Source: Chrysomallon squamiferum (lineage: Eukaryota; Mollusca; Gastropoda; Neomphalida; Peltospiridae). Taken from it: a stretch of 30,000 bases of DNA. A model generated the notes under the pieces. It was not told where the DNA came from and did not search any database. It worked only from the letters and a program-made list of their open reading frames with translations. Position 1 is the first letter of the stretch. The number at the start of each line of letters is the position of its first letter. Of this stretch, positions 12,190 through 23,300 are shown one piece after another. A program made the position numbers and the translations under genes. Location: positions 6,015,311 through 6,045,310 of the forward strand of contig CM022673.1 in the NCBI GenBank assembly GCA_012295275.1. Direction: 5' to 3'.

Positions 12190-12884
12190 GAAACCAGATA
12201 ATAAAAGTTTTATGGTGGATACATATATCAAAAACATTTCATCAAATAAATACCAAATACATTAATATCCATAAATGTTTATAACAGCAGAAAAACTGAA
12301 CAATATGTGGTAGATAAACAGTTCCATTTCCTCAATATGAAACAGGATAATCTTTGAATGTTGAGAGATTTAAATTATGTTATTGTACAGGACAATATTT
12401 AGTTAGATAAATATGGCTCTGATACCAGGAAGATATGGGAAAATTTACATTGTCAAACAAAAACACAAAAAGGTCAAAGCATTTCAGAAAAAACAAAAAT
12501 AAGAATAAGAATAACAAATATTTAAAAAAACACTGTATATAGTAAAATATAAATATAGCATTTTCTTCAGTCGGTAAAAATAAAGACGTACACTTTCAGA
12601 CAAATAAAAAATTGACATCTGAATGTTTCAGCTAAATAGTGCATGAAGTAATCTTAATCAGACCATCATAAATGATGACAAAGAAAATACATCACTGAAT
12701 GGTAAATCTGAAAATAAAAATGTTTCTAAAACTGGACACACATAGACAGACACCTACATCATCTTCAGATTAAAAAGAAAGGTGAGACTGTTAAGAATCA
12801 TGAGCTACAGTGAATATCAAGACAGAGAAACAAGACCTTTGGAGACAAGAAAGAGAATTAAAACTGCATTATGAACAAGACAGG

Positions 12885-13062
12885 AAGTGGTACGGCATTC
12901 TGGGTAGAGATTAAGATGCATCACGGGACAGGCAATCTGAAATTTTTGTACTAGCCTTGCTGGCAAGACTGAAATCTGGTGGAGGCATGAAGTCGATCAG
13001 GGTGGGAGACCCACCGGCTCCGCCTGGTCCCACTTGAAGCAGTCGATTCAAAAGTTCACACT
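12885..13062 (-). other. GC-richer island with a 49-codon minus-strand ORF
   Basis: Hand count gives 81 G+C in 160 bases (12901-13060) in a region otherwise strongly AT-rich. The minus strand is open from just after an AG at 13062-13061 to TAA at 12911-12913, including LLQVGPGGAGGSP and LIDFMPPPDF. GGTGGGAGACCCACC forms a perfect 6-bp hairpin. Downstream on the minus strand, CCCGTGATGCAT and CCCAGAATGC resemble ZNF143/Staf sites (CCCANNNTGC). Options are an alternative terminal exon in phase 0 with the EKVAQ exon, an internal promoter region, or an old repeat insertion. None is proven and no protein family was recognised. Confidence 0.3.
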
Positions 13063-13356
13063 AGTTTGAGACACAACAATACAGCTAGATTTATCACAGT
13101 AAACTGCATTATCATAACATTCCACATGTAAACTATGTTATAATGTTTTACATGTATACTATATTATAATAATATTTTACTTGAAAGTATTATCATTAAG
13201 AGCAAACAAATAATTTTAAAACAACAATAATAGCATGCCACCAAACTTAACAGTAAATAAATAGAGTGTCATAGAGACATGAATATGTATGTATCAAAAA
13301 AATAATTATTTTTTTTTTTTTTAAACTACATATCAGAAAATATTAAATAAATAAAT

Positions 13357-13398
13357 AACAGCAACAATAAAAACAATAACAGCAACAATAAAAACAAT
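13357..13398. repeat. Two perfect 21-bp tandem copies
   Basis: AACAGCAACAATAAAAACAAT occurs twice, back to back, at 13357-13377 and 13378-13398, next to an AAAT run. Confidence 0.95.
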
Positions 13399-14054
13399 AA
13401 TTAATATTTAAAAAATGAAAACCAATATGCAAGAAGTACAAATATTAGATAAGAATATTTCTTGGACACTGAAGTTTAAAGTTACCCATTATAACAATTT
13501 GTTGTCAGAGAAGTAAACAAATATAGAAAAAACATTTAATGAGAAATTTAGCTTAGTTACTGACTGCATCGGTTAAGTCAAATATACATATCATTTCTGT
13601 TGGACATTTTTCATTTTTATTTAATTTTTTTTTTTTAATATGACTTATTTACTTCTTGCAAGAAGGACTTCAATTTTAAATCAGAATTTTTTTTTTAGAG
13701 TTTAACAATAAAATTATTTTAAAAATTAAAAAAGTACTCAATCAAGCCAAAATATAAAAATAATACCTTATATGTTGGAGAGGAAGAAAGGTGCATGGCA
13801 TTTTATAAGTGAAATTCAAAGAAAGTATTTAGATACAAGTACGCAGATTTATTCAACCACATGTTCAATTGTGTTCACCTTTCAGAATCAGTACATGTGT
13901 TATATATCTCACTCATGTGTAAAACAAAATCATGTGCTCACAGCATTCTACTGAAAAATGCTGCACACTTTTCTTCCAGTGCAATAAACCGTTACTTTAA
14001 CTAAGTTTAAGTAACAACAGAAGGTGCTATAAACAATACAGACATAAGAATACA

Positions 14055-14190
14055 ACACAAATAAAGTCCTTTAAATAAGGATACACAAAATAACATATTT
14101 TAAATACTTTAAATCAGACACAAATGAGACACTTTTAAAATTCTGACAGGACACAAATGGGATCCTTTAAACGGTTACACAAACTGGCCC
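14055..14190. repeat. Five short degenerate repeats, 26-35 bp period
   Basis: ACACAAA blocks at 14055, 14083, 14118, 14151 and 14177 are each followed by TCCTTTAAA- or TTTTAAA-like sequence. The array starts about 95 bases downstream of the EKVAQ exon donor in the sense of transcription. Confidence 0.6.
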
Positions 14191-14284
14191 TACCTGAACC
14201 ACGTGATAGCTTTTAAAAAAAAAAGAAAAAAAGGAGAGAATGTAAAAATATATAATTACTGTAAAATTACAAATTGAAACTTAC

Positions 14285-14505
14285 TTGAGCAACTTTTTCT
14301 GACACATTATGCTTCATGTTGGCCATGCCTGGAAGAAAATTACTTTTTGCTGCTGCGACAACTCCATCCTTCTCCGGATGCTTTTTCGTGTCACCAGTCA
14401 GTTCGGACAAACTCTCCGTAAACGGCTTCATTCGATGTTTGGCGAGTTCAGAATCGCTGGATGCTTGATTCACAAAGTTTGATTTTATATGGTTGGCTGT
14501 AGGAA
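14285..14505 (-). CDS. erg (KCNH2/6/7-like): ERG-type K+ channel, internal exon: distal N-terminal linker ending at EKVAQ, just before the membrane domain
   Basis: This 221-nt exon starts with 2 nt of a split codon followed by 73 codons, beginning PTANHIKSNF. It includes VNQASSDSELAKHRMK, aligning with human ERG1 NSTSDSDLVRYRTI, and ends ANMKHNVSEKVAQ, aligning with ERTHNVTEKVTQ. In human ERG1 this point is followed by VLSLGADVLPEYKLQ and the S1 helix, so the exon ends just before the voltage sensor. The donor is GTAAGT in phase 0. The acceptor sequence is TTTTCCACAG followed by TTCCTACAG: two AGs 9 nt apart, both in the right phase. The first is annotated; the second would start the exon at 14496 and remove three residues. 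Apparent starts inside (GTG, ATG) are not translation starts. No membrane-domain exon was found downstream, so those exons lie beyond base 1. Confidence 0.93.
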
Positions 14506-15194
14506 CTGTGGAAAATTCAAAAAAAAAAAAAAAATTAATTTTAAAATTAAATCTAAAATGTCATATTTTTTTTAAACAGTTTTTATAACCAGAAAAGGTA
14601 GAAACATGCAAAGATAAAGATATATGTTTCAAATAAAATGTAATGTTTAACTAATAATTTCTCATGTGTTTTGTTTTAAATATATGCAAATTCAGTTAAG
14701 TATTTTTCTGTTCAGTATAAATGTTAGAAATTCATTTTGACGTCATTTCAAACCATTTAACATATCATTTGAAATCAAGTTTTAAAACTGTTAATAGTTA
14801 CAACTGCATATTGTTTTTGGAAAAAAAATTTATAGAAATCTGCAGGATAATATATAATAGAAATATAGGTTTATTTTATTTTATTTTATTTATTTTATTA
14901 TTATTATTTTTAAAAAAGCTAATTTGAAAAATAGATTTATTATATTTTGAAAACTTCATTGTGATATTTAGCAAAAAATATGATTTGCATAACTGAAAAT
15001 GTAAAAGCATATGATTAGGAATAATATATCTAAAATTTGGGATTTAGCTGATTAATATTCAAGAACACTGAACTAAGATAAAACTGTAAGTCCATGACAT
15101 TAATTATCTGAAGTCCAGTAATGTGTAAATATTAGTTTTATGTCTGAAAGTCCTAGATTTTAGGACTAATTAATAAATATGTGTTATGCCTACA

Positions 15195-16040
15195 TACTAC
15201 TGTTTCAGTTGACTAATGATTATCCTACTGTTTCATTTTAATAATGATTATACTATTGTTTCAGTTTACTAATGATTATACACTTCTTTCAGTTTACTAA
15301 TGATTGTACTATTGTTTCAATTTACTAATGATTATACTATTGTTTCAGTTTAATAATGATTGTACTATTGTTTCAGTTTAATAATGATTATACTAATGTT
15401 TCAGTTTACTAATGATTGTACTATTGTTTCAGTTTACTAATGATTATACTATTGTTTCAATTTACTAATGATTATACTATTGTTTCAGTTTAATAATGAT
15501 TATACTATTGTTTCAGTTTAATAATGATTATACTAATGTTTCAGTTTACTAATGATTGTACTATTGTTTCAATCTACTAATGATTGTACTGTTGTTTCAG
15601 TTTAACAATGATTATACTATTGTTTCAGTTTACTAATGATTATACTATTGTTTCAGTTTAACAATGATTATACTATTGTTTCAATTTACTAATGATTTTA
15701 CTATTGTTTCAGTTTACTAATGATTATACTATTGTTTCAGTTTACTAATGATTATACTATTGTTTCAGTTTACTAATGATTATACTATTGTTTCAGTTTA
15801 ATAATGATTATACTATTGTTTCAGTTTACTAATGATTATACTACTGTTTCAGTTTAATAATGATTGTACTATTGTTTCAGTTTAATAATGATTGTACTAT
15901 TGTTTCAGTTTAATAATGATTGTACTACTGTTTCAGTTTAATAATGATTGTACTATTGTTTCAGTTTAATAATGATGATACTATTGTTTCAGTTTAACAA
16001 TGATGATCTATTGTTTCAATTTAATGATGATGATACTATT
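15195..16040. repeat. 28-bp minisatellite, about 30 tandem copies
   Basis: The period is exactly 28 in the regular part (for example TGATTA-containing units at 15721, 15749 and 15777). On the plus strand each unit has TACTAATGATTA or the variant TAATAATGATTG, then TACTATTGTTTCAG. Substitutions are confined to a few positions (TACT/TAAT/TAAC, A/G after GATT, CAG/CAA), so the array is young or homogenised. The ends decay (GTTGACTAATG at the start, GATGATGAT at the end). It lies in the intron about 0.7 kb upstream of the EKVAQ exon acceptor, in the sense of transcription. Confidence 0.97.
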
Positions 16041-17028
16041 AAAGTCAATTTAAAGTGAAATCCAATTGTAGTTTACATAATTGAAAAAACAAAATGGAGA
16101 TGAAAAAAAAATTACTGGACTTTTGTATGAGTTGTCATTATTTGCCTAAAGAAAAGCAGAAGGATCAAGGTATACTTAAAAAGTATTAGGACGTGCAGAC
16201 TGTTAATTAAGCTAATTAAATACTGAAAATTATTAAACACTGCTGTGGAGAATATATTTCAGCATGTGTAAAATCATGTATTCATAATGTTCATAACAAG
16301 ATAATTTTCTTAATTTCATTCCTATTCCCATTCAGTGAAAAAAATGTTTAAAAAAGGAAAAAAAGAAAAAATTCCTAGATTTGAGATGAAAAGCACAACC
16401 TCTGCTGAAGTTTTGTTATTTTCATTAATAAATAGTGATCATTAGCTATGACTTTTCATTTCATTGTTGGTGTTATTAAATATTATTTCTTCTGAATTTT
16501 TTAATTTTAAACTGAAATATAGCATCCCTACTTACTTTGTTTTCAATCTATTTATCTATTTTAATATTACTTCTTTTTTTTCATTCTTTTTTTTTTCACA
16601 TTGTATAATTTAATAATAAAATATGTTATTTATATCTGTTTATTATTTAATTTGTTATAGTTAATAATACAATAATTAATACATTTTTTTAAGAGATATT
16701 TTTGTTTTGTTTCTAATAATGTAAACAAAATCCTAATAAACATAATAATTAAACACAAAATAAATGTTTAAATTTACTTGGAGGTAAAAACATATGATTA
16801 AAAAACAAAAATCTCATAACAACGAAATATAAACAAAATTATGGCAGCAAAACAAATTATTGCAAAATAAAATTCAACAGCAAATTTGTTTTTTTTTTCC
16901 AAATAAAAAAAGTTAAAAAGCATCTAAAAGAAAAACTGAAAAGAACAATAACTGATTATTATTTATTATGGTAAGGGAAGTAACTGCTCCTCATAAAAGC
17001 AATACTATGATTATTTTTTTTTATTTTG

Positions 17029-17086
17029 TTGTTGTTGTTGTAGTTGTGTTATTATTATTATTATCATCATCATCATCATCATCATT
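17029..17086. repeat. Compound triplet repeat (TTG)n(TTA)n(TCA)n
   Basis: Three different triplet runs follow each other without a gap, consistent with stepwise mutation of one microsatellite. Confidence 0.95.
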
Positions 17087-17377
17087 TTGTCATTAAAAGT
17101 TCATATATTTTATTTACATTGTTCACAGTTATAGTTACTTTTAAAAAAAAATAAATATATATTTCTTTTATTTTTTTTTTTTTTGTGAATATTACAATAA
17201 CAATTCAACTTTGGAGCTTTGTTTGGAACAGAAAAAAAAAAAAAAAACAAAGCCACAGGGAAGTGCATTAATTACAAAAAAAGGAAATAATAATTTATAA
17301 TTTACTTCTGTCATAAATGAAAATTCTTAAAATAAAATTAATAAATTATTATTAAATGAATAAGTAGCACTGTATTA

Positions 17378-17450
17378 ATAATAATAATAATAATAATAAT
17401 AATGATAATAATAATAATAATAATAACAGTAATAATAATAAATTAATTAA
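17378..17450. repeat. (TAA)n microsatellite
   Basis: TAA run with GAT and CAG interruptions, ending in AATTAATTAATTAG. Confidence 0.95.
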
Positions 17451-17917
17451 TTAGTTATTAGTTTCATAATGTTCAACAGTTCTCCATGCAATTTGTTAAT
17501 AAATGATGTTTCAAAAAAAAAACAGAACAAGTTATATGCAGTGAAATAAAAACCTGGTTACCTTTTGTGTCAAACTTTCTGAAATCTGACAACACATTTC
17601 TGCTAATTCAAGTAGAACACAACAGGTGCAGTTTAGATACATACTTATATTGAAGAAAATTATAAAAATAATATACTAATGTTTTTTTTTATAAATAGAA
17701 AAAGTACAACATAAAATATATCTTACATATCAATACAGAATCAGTTACCAAGTGGGTAGATACACAATTTCATAACATACATACATATGAACACACACAA
17801 ACATGCTACAGGATGTTATTTATTTATTTAGAAGCAGGTGAAAATCAAAGGAAGCATTTATAAAACTGACTAGTGGGCTTGGGTAGTTTATATGTAACAT
17901 TTTAATTGTTTTTATAC

Positions 17918-17918
<1 letters not shown>

Positions 17919-17960
<42 letters not shown>
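17919..17960. repeat. (TTA)n microsatellite
   Basis: A pure TTA run of about 14 units. Confidence 0.96.
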
Positions 17961-19351
17961 GTTAGTAAAATGTTAATATCATTAAAACAGAAATATATTA
18001 AATATATGTAGGCTACTACCATCTTTCAGATAAAACTATATTATTAACAGTTTTTCTTTCCTTTCATCAAAAACTATTCAGACTAAAAGATCCTTTAAAA
18101 ATTCAAATAAAATATAATAACAACAGAAAGTGAAAATTGTTTTCTTTATTTATTAAAGTGAAGTTAGTTGGTGGATTAGATGCAAAAGATTCAATCATAA
18201 TTTTTTTATTTTCATGTTTAAATAGATAAATTATTGAATTTCCCATAAAATATTTACATTTGGAAAGTATATAGGCCTACAACAAAGTTAAGGAAACTAA
18301 AAAGTAAGCTAAAAGCTGACTGGCTAAAATTCAACCAATCGTATTAATGTTTAATGGCAAGAGTTCTAACTGTTTGCGGGTAGTTGGTAAAAATAATAAT
18401 GTAAGCTAAATAGTTATTGGGTATATGAGACCAATCAAAACTGTAGTAATATAAAAAGAACTTGCTTATCAAAACTTTGATAACAGAAATAATTATCCAA
18501 TCAAAATAAAAGTTCATACATAAGAATGTTTTTAATTTATTTATAAAATACTAAGTTAATAATAAATTAAATATATATTTTCTTTATGTACAGTAAAAAA
18601 AATATGTATATTGTTTATTTTAACAAAATGTTTAAATAAAAAAATTAAATGAAATAGAATAAATTGAAATAAAATAAAATGATTGAAAATAATTGTTAAT
18701 AAATAATTAAAATGAGTAATAATTATAATAATAAAAATAATAATAATAATAAAGAACAAAATGGAATAAAAATAAAGAAATAAAATAAAATAAAATTGTT
18801 ATAAATAATTAGTGAGCAGGAAGTAGTAAAGTTTTAAAATATTTCTTAGTAAAAGATTTAATCACGAGGTTTATAATAAAAATGCTACTCAGATTAGTGT
18901 TATTATTCTCCATTCAGACTTCCTTTTTATAACTCTATTAAATTTTATTTTTAAAAGTAGAAATGAAATTAAACCCAATAAAATCATGCAGATCCAGGTT
19001 TTAAAATTTTAAAATTTAAAAAATAAAAATTTATTTTATTAAAATTCTTTTTAAATTTAATTTTTATTAATAAATTCATATACTTCTTCTTCTTCATATT
19101 TTTTTTTTTTAATGTATTATTTCATTTTGGGTTTTTTATTTATTTTATCTTTTTTAAAATTTATGTATTGATTTGATTTGATTTTATATTTATTTTATTT
19201 TTTTAATTATTCCTTTTTTTTTATTAACTATGGTTAAAATATTATATTTGTACAATATAAGTTTTGTTCTTTTCTTTTTCTTTAATTTTTTTTTTTTTTT
19301 TTTGTTGTCCTTTTAACTGTTTAAACATTTGGAATATTCAAAACCAAAAGG

Positions 19352-19372
19352 ATAATAATAATAATAATAATA

Positions 19373-19405
<33 letters not shown>
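19352..19405. repeat. (TAA)n microsatellite
   Basis: A TAA run with one TAAA step in the middle. Confidence 0.96.
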
Positions 19406-19689
19406 CTTAGTCAGATGTTATTTTCTAAGCCTGGATCTGGCAGGAAATGACAAAACATCTGAATCAAAAACAAATTGGTTTGCAATCTTGTTGTTGGTTT
19501 CTTTGTCTTGAATTTGAGTGAAATCTTAAAGCTTATTGTCTTTAGCTAAATTTTCACCAAAATGCCATCATTATTATGGACATCACATATATGAGTTTTC
19601 TTGCCTTAATAAATCTTACTTAGAAACATTGTCACATTTCCATAATTCAACCATTTTATTTTTTTATTATTTTTTAATTTAAAAAAAAG

Positions 19690-19841
19690 AAATTCACAAC
19701 ATTTCACGAAAAAAAACCAAACAAACAAAAAAAAAAACATTTCCACAAATGCATTCATGGATTATTATTATTATTATTTCACAAACATTTCCACAAAATC
19801 ATCTGAAAATTAATGTCAAAGCCACAACATTTCCACAAAAC

Positions 19842-19874
<33 letters not shown>

Positions 19875-19900
19875 ATAATTCACAACAATTCCACAAATTT
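19690..19900. repeat. ACATTTCCACAAA repeats around a 31-base poly(T)
   Basis: CACAACATTTC (19694), AACATTTCCACAAATG (19737), ACAAACATTTCCACAAAATC (about 19780), ACAACATTTCCACAAAACG (19825) and CACAACAATTCCACAAATT (19880) recur every 40-55 bases. The poly(T) run at 19843-19873 separates the last two copies. Confidence 0.65.
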
Positions 19901-19971
19901 GACATTTTATTTTTCATGACAAACATTTTAACACATCAACAGGATTACAATAACCAATATTTTTCTCCTTC

Positions 19972-19973
<2 letters not shown>

Positions 19974-20003
<30 letters not shown>
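19974..20003. repeat. Poly(T), 30 bases
   Basis: A pure T run about 80 bases from the donor of the 51-nt exon. In the pre-mRNA it is poly(A). Confidence 0.95.
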
Positions 20004-20082
20004 CAACTGACCACCATATAAGGATAAACAGTATATAGATAGAAGTTACCATAAAAACAACATACCCAGCCCATCTACTCAC

Positions 20083-20133
20083 ATGAATCTAACGTGTGCG
20101 CGCGTGGACGACCATTTGGTAATGAAAGAAAAG
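20083..20133 (-). CDS. erg (KCNH2/6/7-like): ERG-type K+ channel, 51-nt small exon in the N-terminal linker
   Basis: This exon lies between a strong acceptor (TATTTTTTGTTCCAG) and a donor reading GTGAGT. It starts with 2 nt and ends with 1 nt, exactly the phases needed to join the preceding exon (G + CT gives Ala) and the following one (T + TT gives Phe). It encodes FLSLPNGRPRAHTLDS, and PRAHTLDS resembles the linker segment SPRAHSLNPD of human ERG1. Being 51 nt, it can be included or skipped without changing frame; the flanking exons also join directly (G + TT gives Val). It is CpG-rich (CGCGCGCA core) inside AT-rich intron. No ATG or ORF of ordinary length marks it, so a gene finder could miss it. 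Frame, splice sites and family match agree, but the match is short and there is no transcript evidence here. Confidence 0.78.
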
Positions 20134-20754
20134 CTGGAACAAAAAATAGACGTGATGCTGCTAAAACTACTCTAATATACATCTGTGTCAAATAAAGCAA
20201 TGCTAACACGTAAAACTGCCAGGTCTTTATTTTGAAACAGTCACTTGAAAGTGATGTTTTTTCATTTTATAGAACCAATGAGTGATAAATGTCACAATAT
20301 AATTATGTGCAAAGAATTTTTGTTTTTGTGTCAAAAGGTTCAGGAATGCTTGATACAGACAAATTATCTTATATATCAGTTTTACAGCTGTTTATTTTTA
20401 ATGGACTTATTCAGAATTAAAAAAATCTTTGCTGCTGGTTTTTTGAAGCACTAGTTTCAGTAAATGTGTATGTAAAAATATTGTAGAAAGGGAAATAACT
20501 CCAGGGATCTTCTACATACAAACCTTTTTAATGTAAGAAAATTCAAAAAGATTTTTTTTTTTTTAATTAACTAATGGAATAAATATTTTCAAAAAGATTT
20601 AATATTAAGTTTAATTTTTATCTCCTTCAAATTTAATTTATTTATTTATTAATTTATTTAAATCATTTATTTGTTAATACTATGTGGTTTTGAAATATTT
20701 TTGTTTTTAACATTTGTGAATGTAAAAGACATAGCAGTTTTAAAAAAAAAAAAA

Positions 20755-21180
20755 AATCTAAATATAATACAGTAAGTATATAAATAAAATTTCACTAACA
20801 CAACATGTAAACAATTCTAGATAGAATAATAATAGTGTAAGTGTAAAAATTAAAATAAAATATTACTAACACAACATTTAAAAATGTCTAAATATAGTAA
20901 TAATAATGAAAGTGTAAACATTGTAAAATAAAATATTACAACAATAACATTTAAAAATATGAAATATAAAAATAAGAAATAAAATTATATTAGAACAGTA
21001 ACAAAGATCTTACAACAATATAAGTATATCAAAATAAATAAAATAACATTAAAAAAAACATTTATAAAAATTATATAACCCATCAAATTTTAATAATCTT
21101 TGTATGAAATAAAAAAATAAAAATAATACTAACACAATATTCATGAAGATTATAAACTTTATATACATGAGAAATATATT
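20755..21180. repeat. Degenerate tandem array, about 72 bp period
   Basis: ACTAACACAACAT begins units at 20794 and 20865, with a related ACAACAATAACAT at 20938. Each is followed by TTAAAAAT or a variant, then ATAGAATAATAAT-like and AGTGTAAA sequence. CATTTA anchors are 73 bases apart. A further ACTAACACAATATT lies at 21129. Unit copies decay toward both ends. Confidence 0.7.
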
Positions 21181-21366
21181 TATGAAAAAAAAACTGAATC
21201 AGTGGTATAGAGAGAGCTAAATAAAAACATCATTTTTCATTTTTAAATTGTTTCTTAAAAATGAAGGCAGACATCTTGAAATGGCATCTCAAAATAAACA
21301 TTACAGTTCTCCAGTAAAAAATATGTTATTACAATGTAAAGTACAAAAAAAAACCAAAACCCACAG

Positions 21367-21390
21367 AAAAAAAAAAAAAAAAAAAAAAAA
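21367..21390. repeat. Poly(A), 24 bases
   Basis: A pure A run followed by CACCCCTC. No attached element was recognised. Confidence 0.95.
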
Positions 21391-22667
21391 CACCCCTCAA
21401 AAGAAATAAAATATATTTTAAATTAAACTTCATATATATATATAATAAAAAATTGTAACTATTAGTTGATCAAAAACAACATTTAAACAGTTAAATATTT
21501 CACGAATTTATACAAGAAAGACAAAAGAAACTGAATAATAACAGTAAAACATAAAAATATACAGAAATATGCACAAGGTGAATGAAATATATCAAAACAA
21601 AGCAATATGCACAGAAAAAAGAAGATGAACAACATAGAATTTTTAATATTACATAGATGGAGAAAAATAAAACTATTTTTGTTACTAACATTTTTAATTA
21701 CTTACATTATTAATATTAATAATAATAATATTACTTTTATATGTTATTAATATGTTCATAAAGCCATTAATATTAATATTATTCTATTATAATTATTAAC
21801 TATAATACCTTATTAATAATATTATTTAAATTGTTATAATACTGTTATCATTTTTAATAACATTATAATTTCTTGTAATATTAAATGAAGCAAATTATTT
21901 TTGTTGCTATGATTATTACTTTTAGAATTTTTTTTTTTTTTTTTTTTAAATATAATAATTATAATAAAAACTGTGTCATATGAAACTAACATTTTAAAAT
22001 AAGATGATTTTTATGTTTTTGATTTTTAAAAAATTTCAAATATTATTATTTTTATCTCGACCTGTTAAAAAATTTGGCTATATTTTAAAGTAATTTTTCT
22101 TCCTTATATAATTTAATAGATTATTTTTCAAAATTAATATTTGATAAAATAATTTTTTTTAATTTAAAACATAAATGTAACATTAACAGTAATGTTGTTT
22201 TTCTAATAAAACAGACTTTAAAGAGGTTGTGGAAAAAAAGAACAAAACAAATCATAAAAATATTTTAAACACATCAGACTCATGGATTCACATACCAGCC
22301 AACTTCCAAGTAAGACTGTAATATATACTTTTTCAGTCTGGGAAGATACACAAAATTAATATTTTTAGAACTGATAAAATTAAAACAAATTTAACTTTTG
22401 TCTATATTCTCTAGTTTGTATAATTAAAAAAATTAAATATTTAAAATTGTTTGATATTTTGAACGAAACAGTTTTTATATATTGATTTTTTATGTAAGTT
22501 TTATTATTATTATTATTACCATTATTATTAATTTATAAGTTAATTAATTTTAAATATTATTGAGAATAATACCTGTCTGTACATTCTAAAATAAAACTCA
22601 GTCTGTATATCCTATTTCTGGGAGAGAAAACTAAACAAATTGTTTGATAATATGTAAAATGTTGAAC

Positions 22668-22706
<39 letters not shown>
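22668..22706. repeat. (TAA)n microsatellite
   Basis: A pure TAA run of about 13 units. Confidence 0.96.
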
Positions 22707-22711
<5 letters not shown>

Positions 22712-23199
22712 ATGTCCAAAATGTAATTTTTTACTTATATTCTTTGGGAAATGGGTGATCATTAAAAAATGTAAATAAATTTACCAGCAGAAATACAACA
22801 CTACAAAATAAAACTTGTAAAAAGTTAAAATGATTTGGAGAAATTAGTGCTCACAACTTTATGAAAATTCTGCAGCAAATTACCAAATTCTTGATTATCA
22901 TAAAAAAAAAAAATGTTTACTTCTATTTATCATGTTTAAAATTAAATCTTCAGAGCTAAACATGAATGATTTTTTTTTTTTCATTACAATGTGCAGAATA
23001 AAGAGTCTATTAAATAAACATAAAAATAAAATAATAAAAATCTTTTTACAATTTATTTGAATAAATAAACTAAAATACAAATTTCTATTATTTAAATGAA
23101 TAATCAAAATGAAAATATAAAAATTAAACATGTTTGAAGTGTGGAGGGTGGAAGCACTTTGAAATTAATGACTGATGGAAGATTCATTTTGGCTTGTTT

Positions 23200-23300
23200 T
23201 TTTTGGGGGGGGTCTTTTTTCTTTCTTTCTTTCTTTCTTTCTTTATTTATTTATTTATCTTGTTAATAATCTAAACAATTAAATAAATAAATAAATAATG
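23200..23300. repeat. G8 run, (CTTT)n, (ATTT)n and inverted (AAAT)n
   Basis: T8 then G8, then CTTT and ATTT repeats to about 23258, and after 20 bases an AAAT repeat to 23300. The ATTT and AAAT arms are complementary and could form a hairpin. Confidence 0.93.

Larger units (their letters stand above)
14506..20082 (-). other. Intron between the 51-nt exon and the EKVAQ exon (5.6 kb)
   Basis: Donor GTGAGT, acceptor TTTTCCACAG after a poly-T run in the sense strand. The main content is the 28-bp minisatellite at 15195-16040. It also contains mixed TTG/TTA/TCA triplets 17029-17086, TAA or TTA repeats at 17378-17450, 17919-17960 and 19352-19405, poly(T) runs 19843-19873 and 19974-20003, and a short repeated ACATTTCCACAAA motif at 19690-19900. 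The rest (about 16040-17020 and 18000-19300) is extremely AT-rich with no supported feature. Confidence 0.75.

Noticed and set aside
14188-14210. 16-nt microexon candidate containing CACGTG before GTAGGG on the minus strand
   Set aside because: It would frameshift after the EKVAQ exon. The acceptor is just the end of a poly-T run.
17561-17601. Candidate exon on the minus strand ending CAAAAG before GTAACC
   Set aside because: Starts in phase 1 but ends in phase 0, which does not fit between the 51-nt exon and the EKVAQ exon.
22293-22315. About 20-nt microexon between TATTACAG and GTATGT on the minus strand
   Set aside because: Length is not a multiple of 3 and would break the phase-1 chain.
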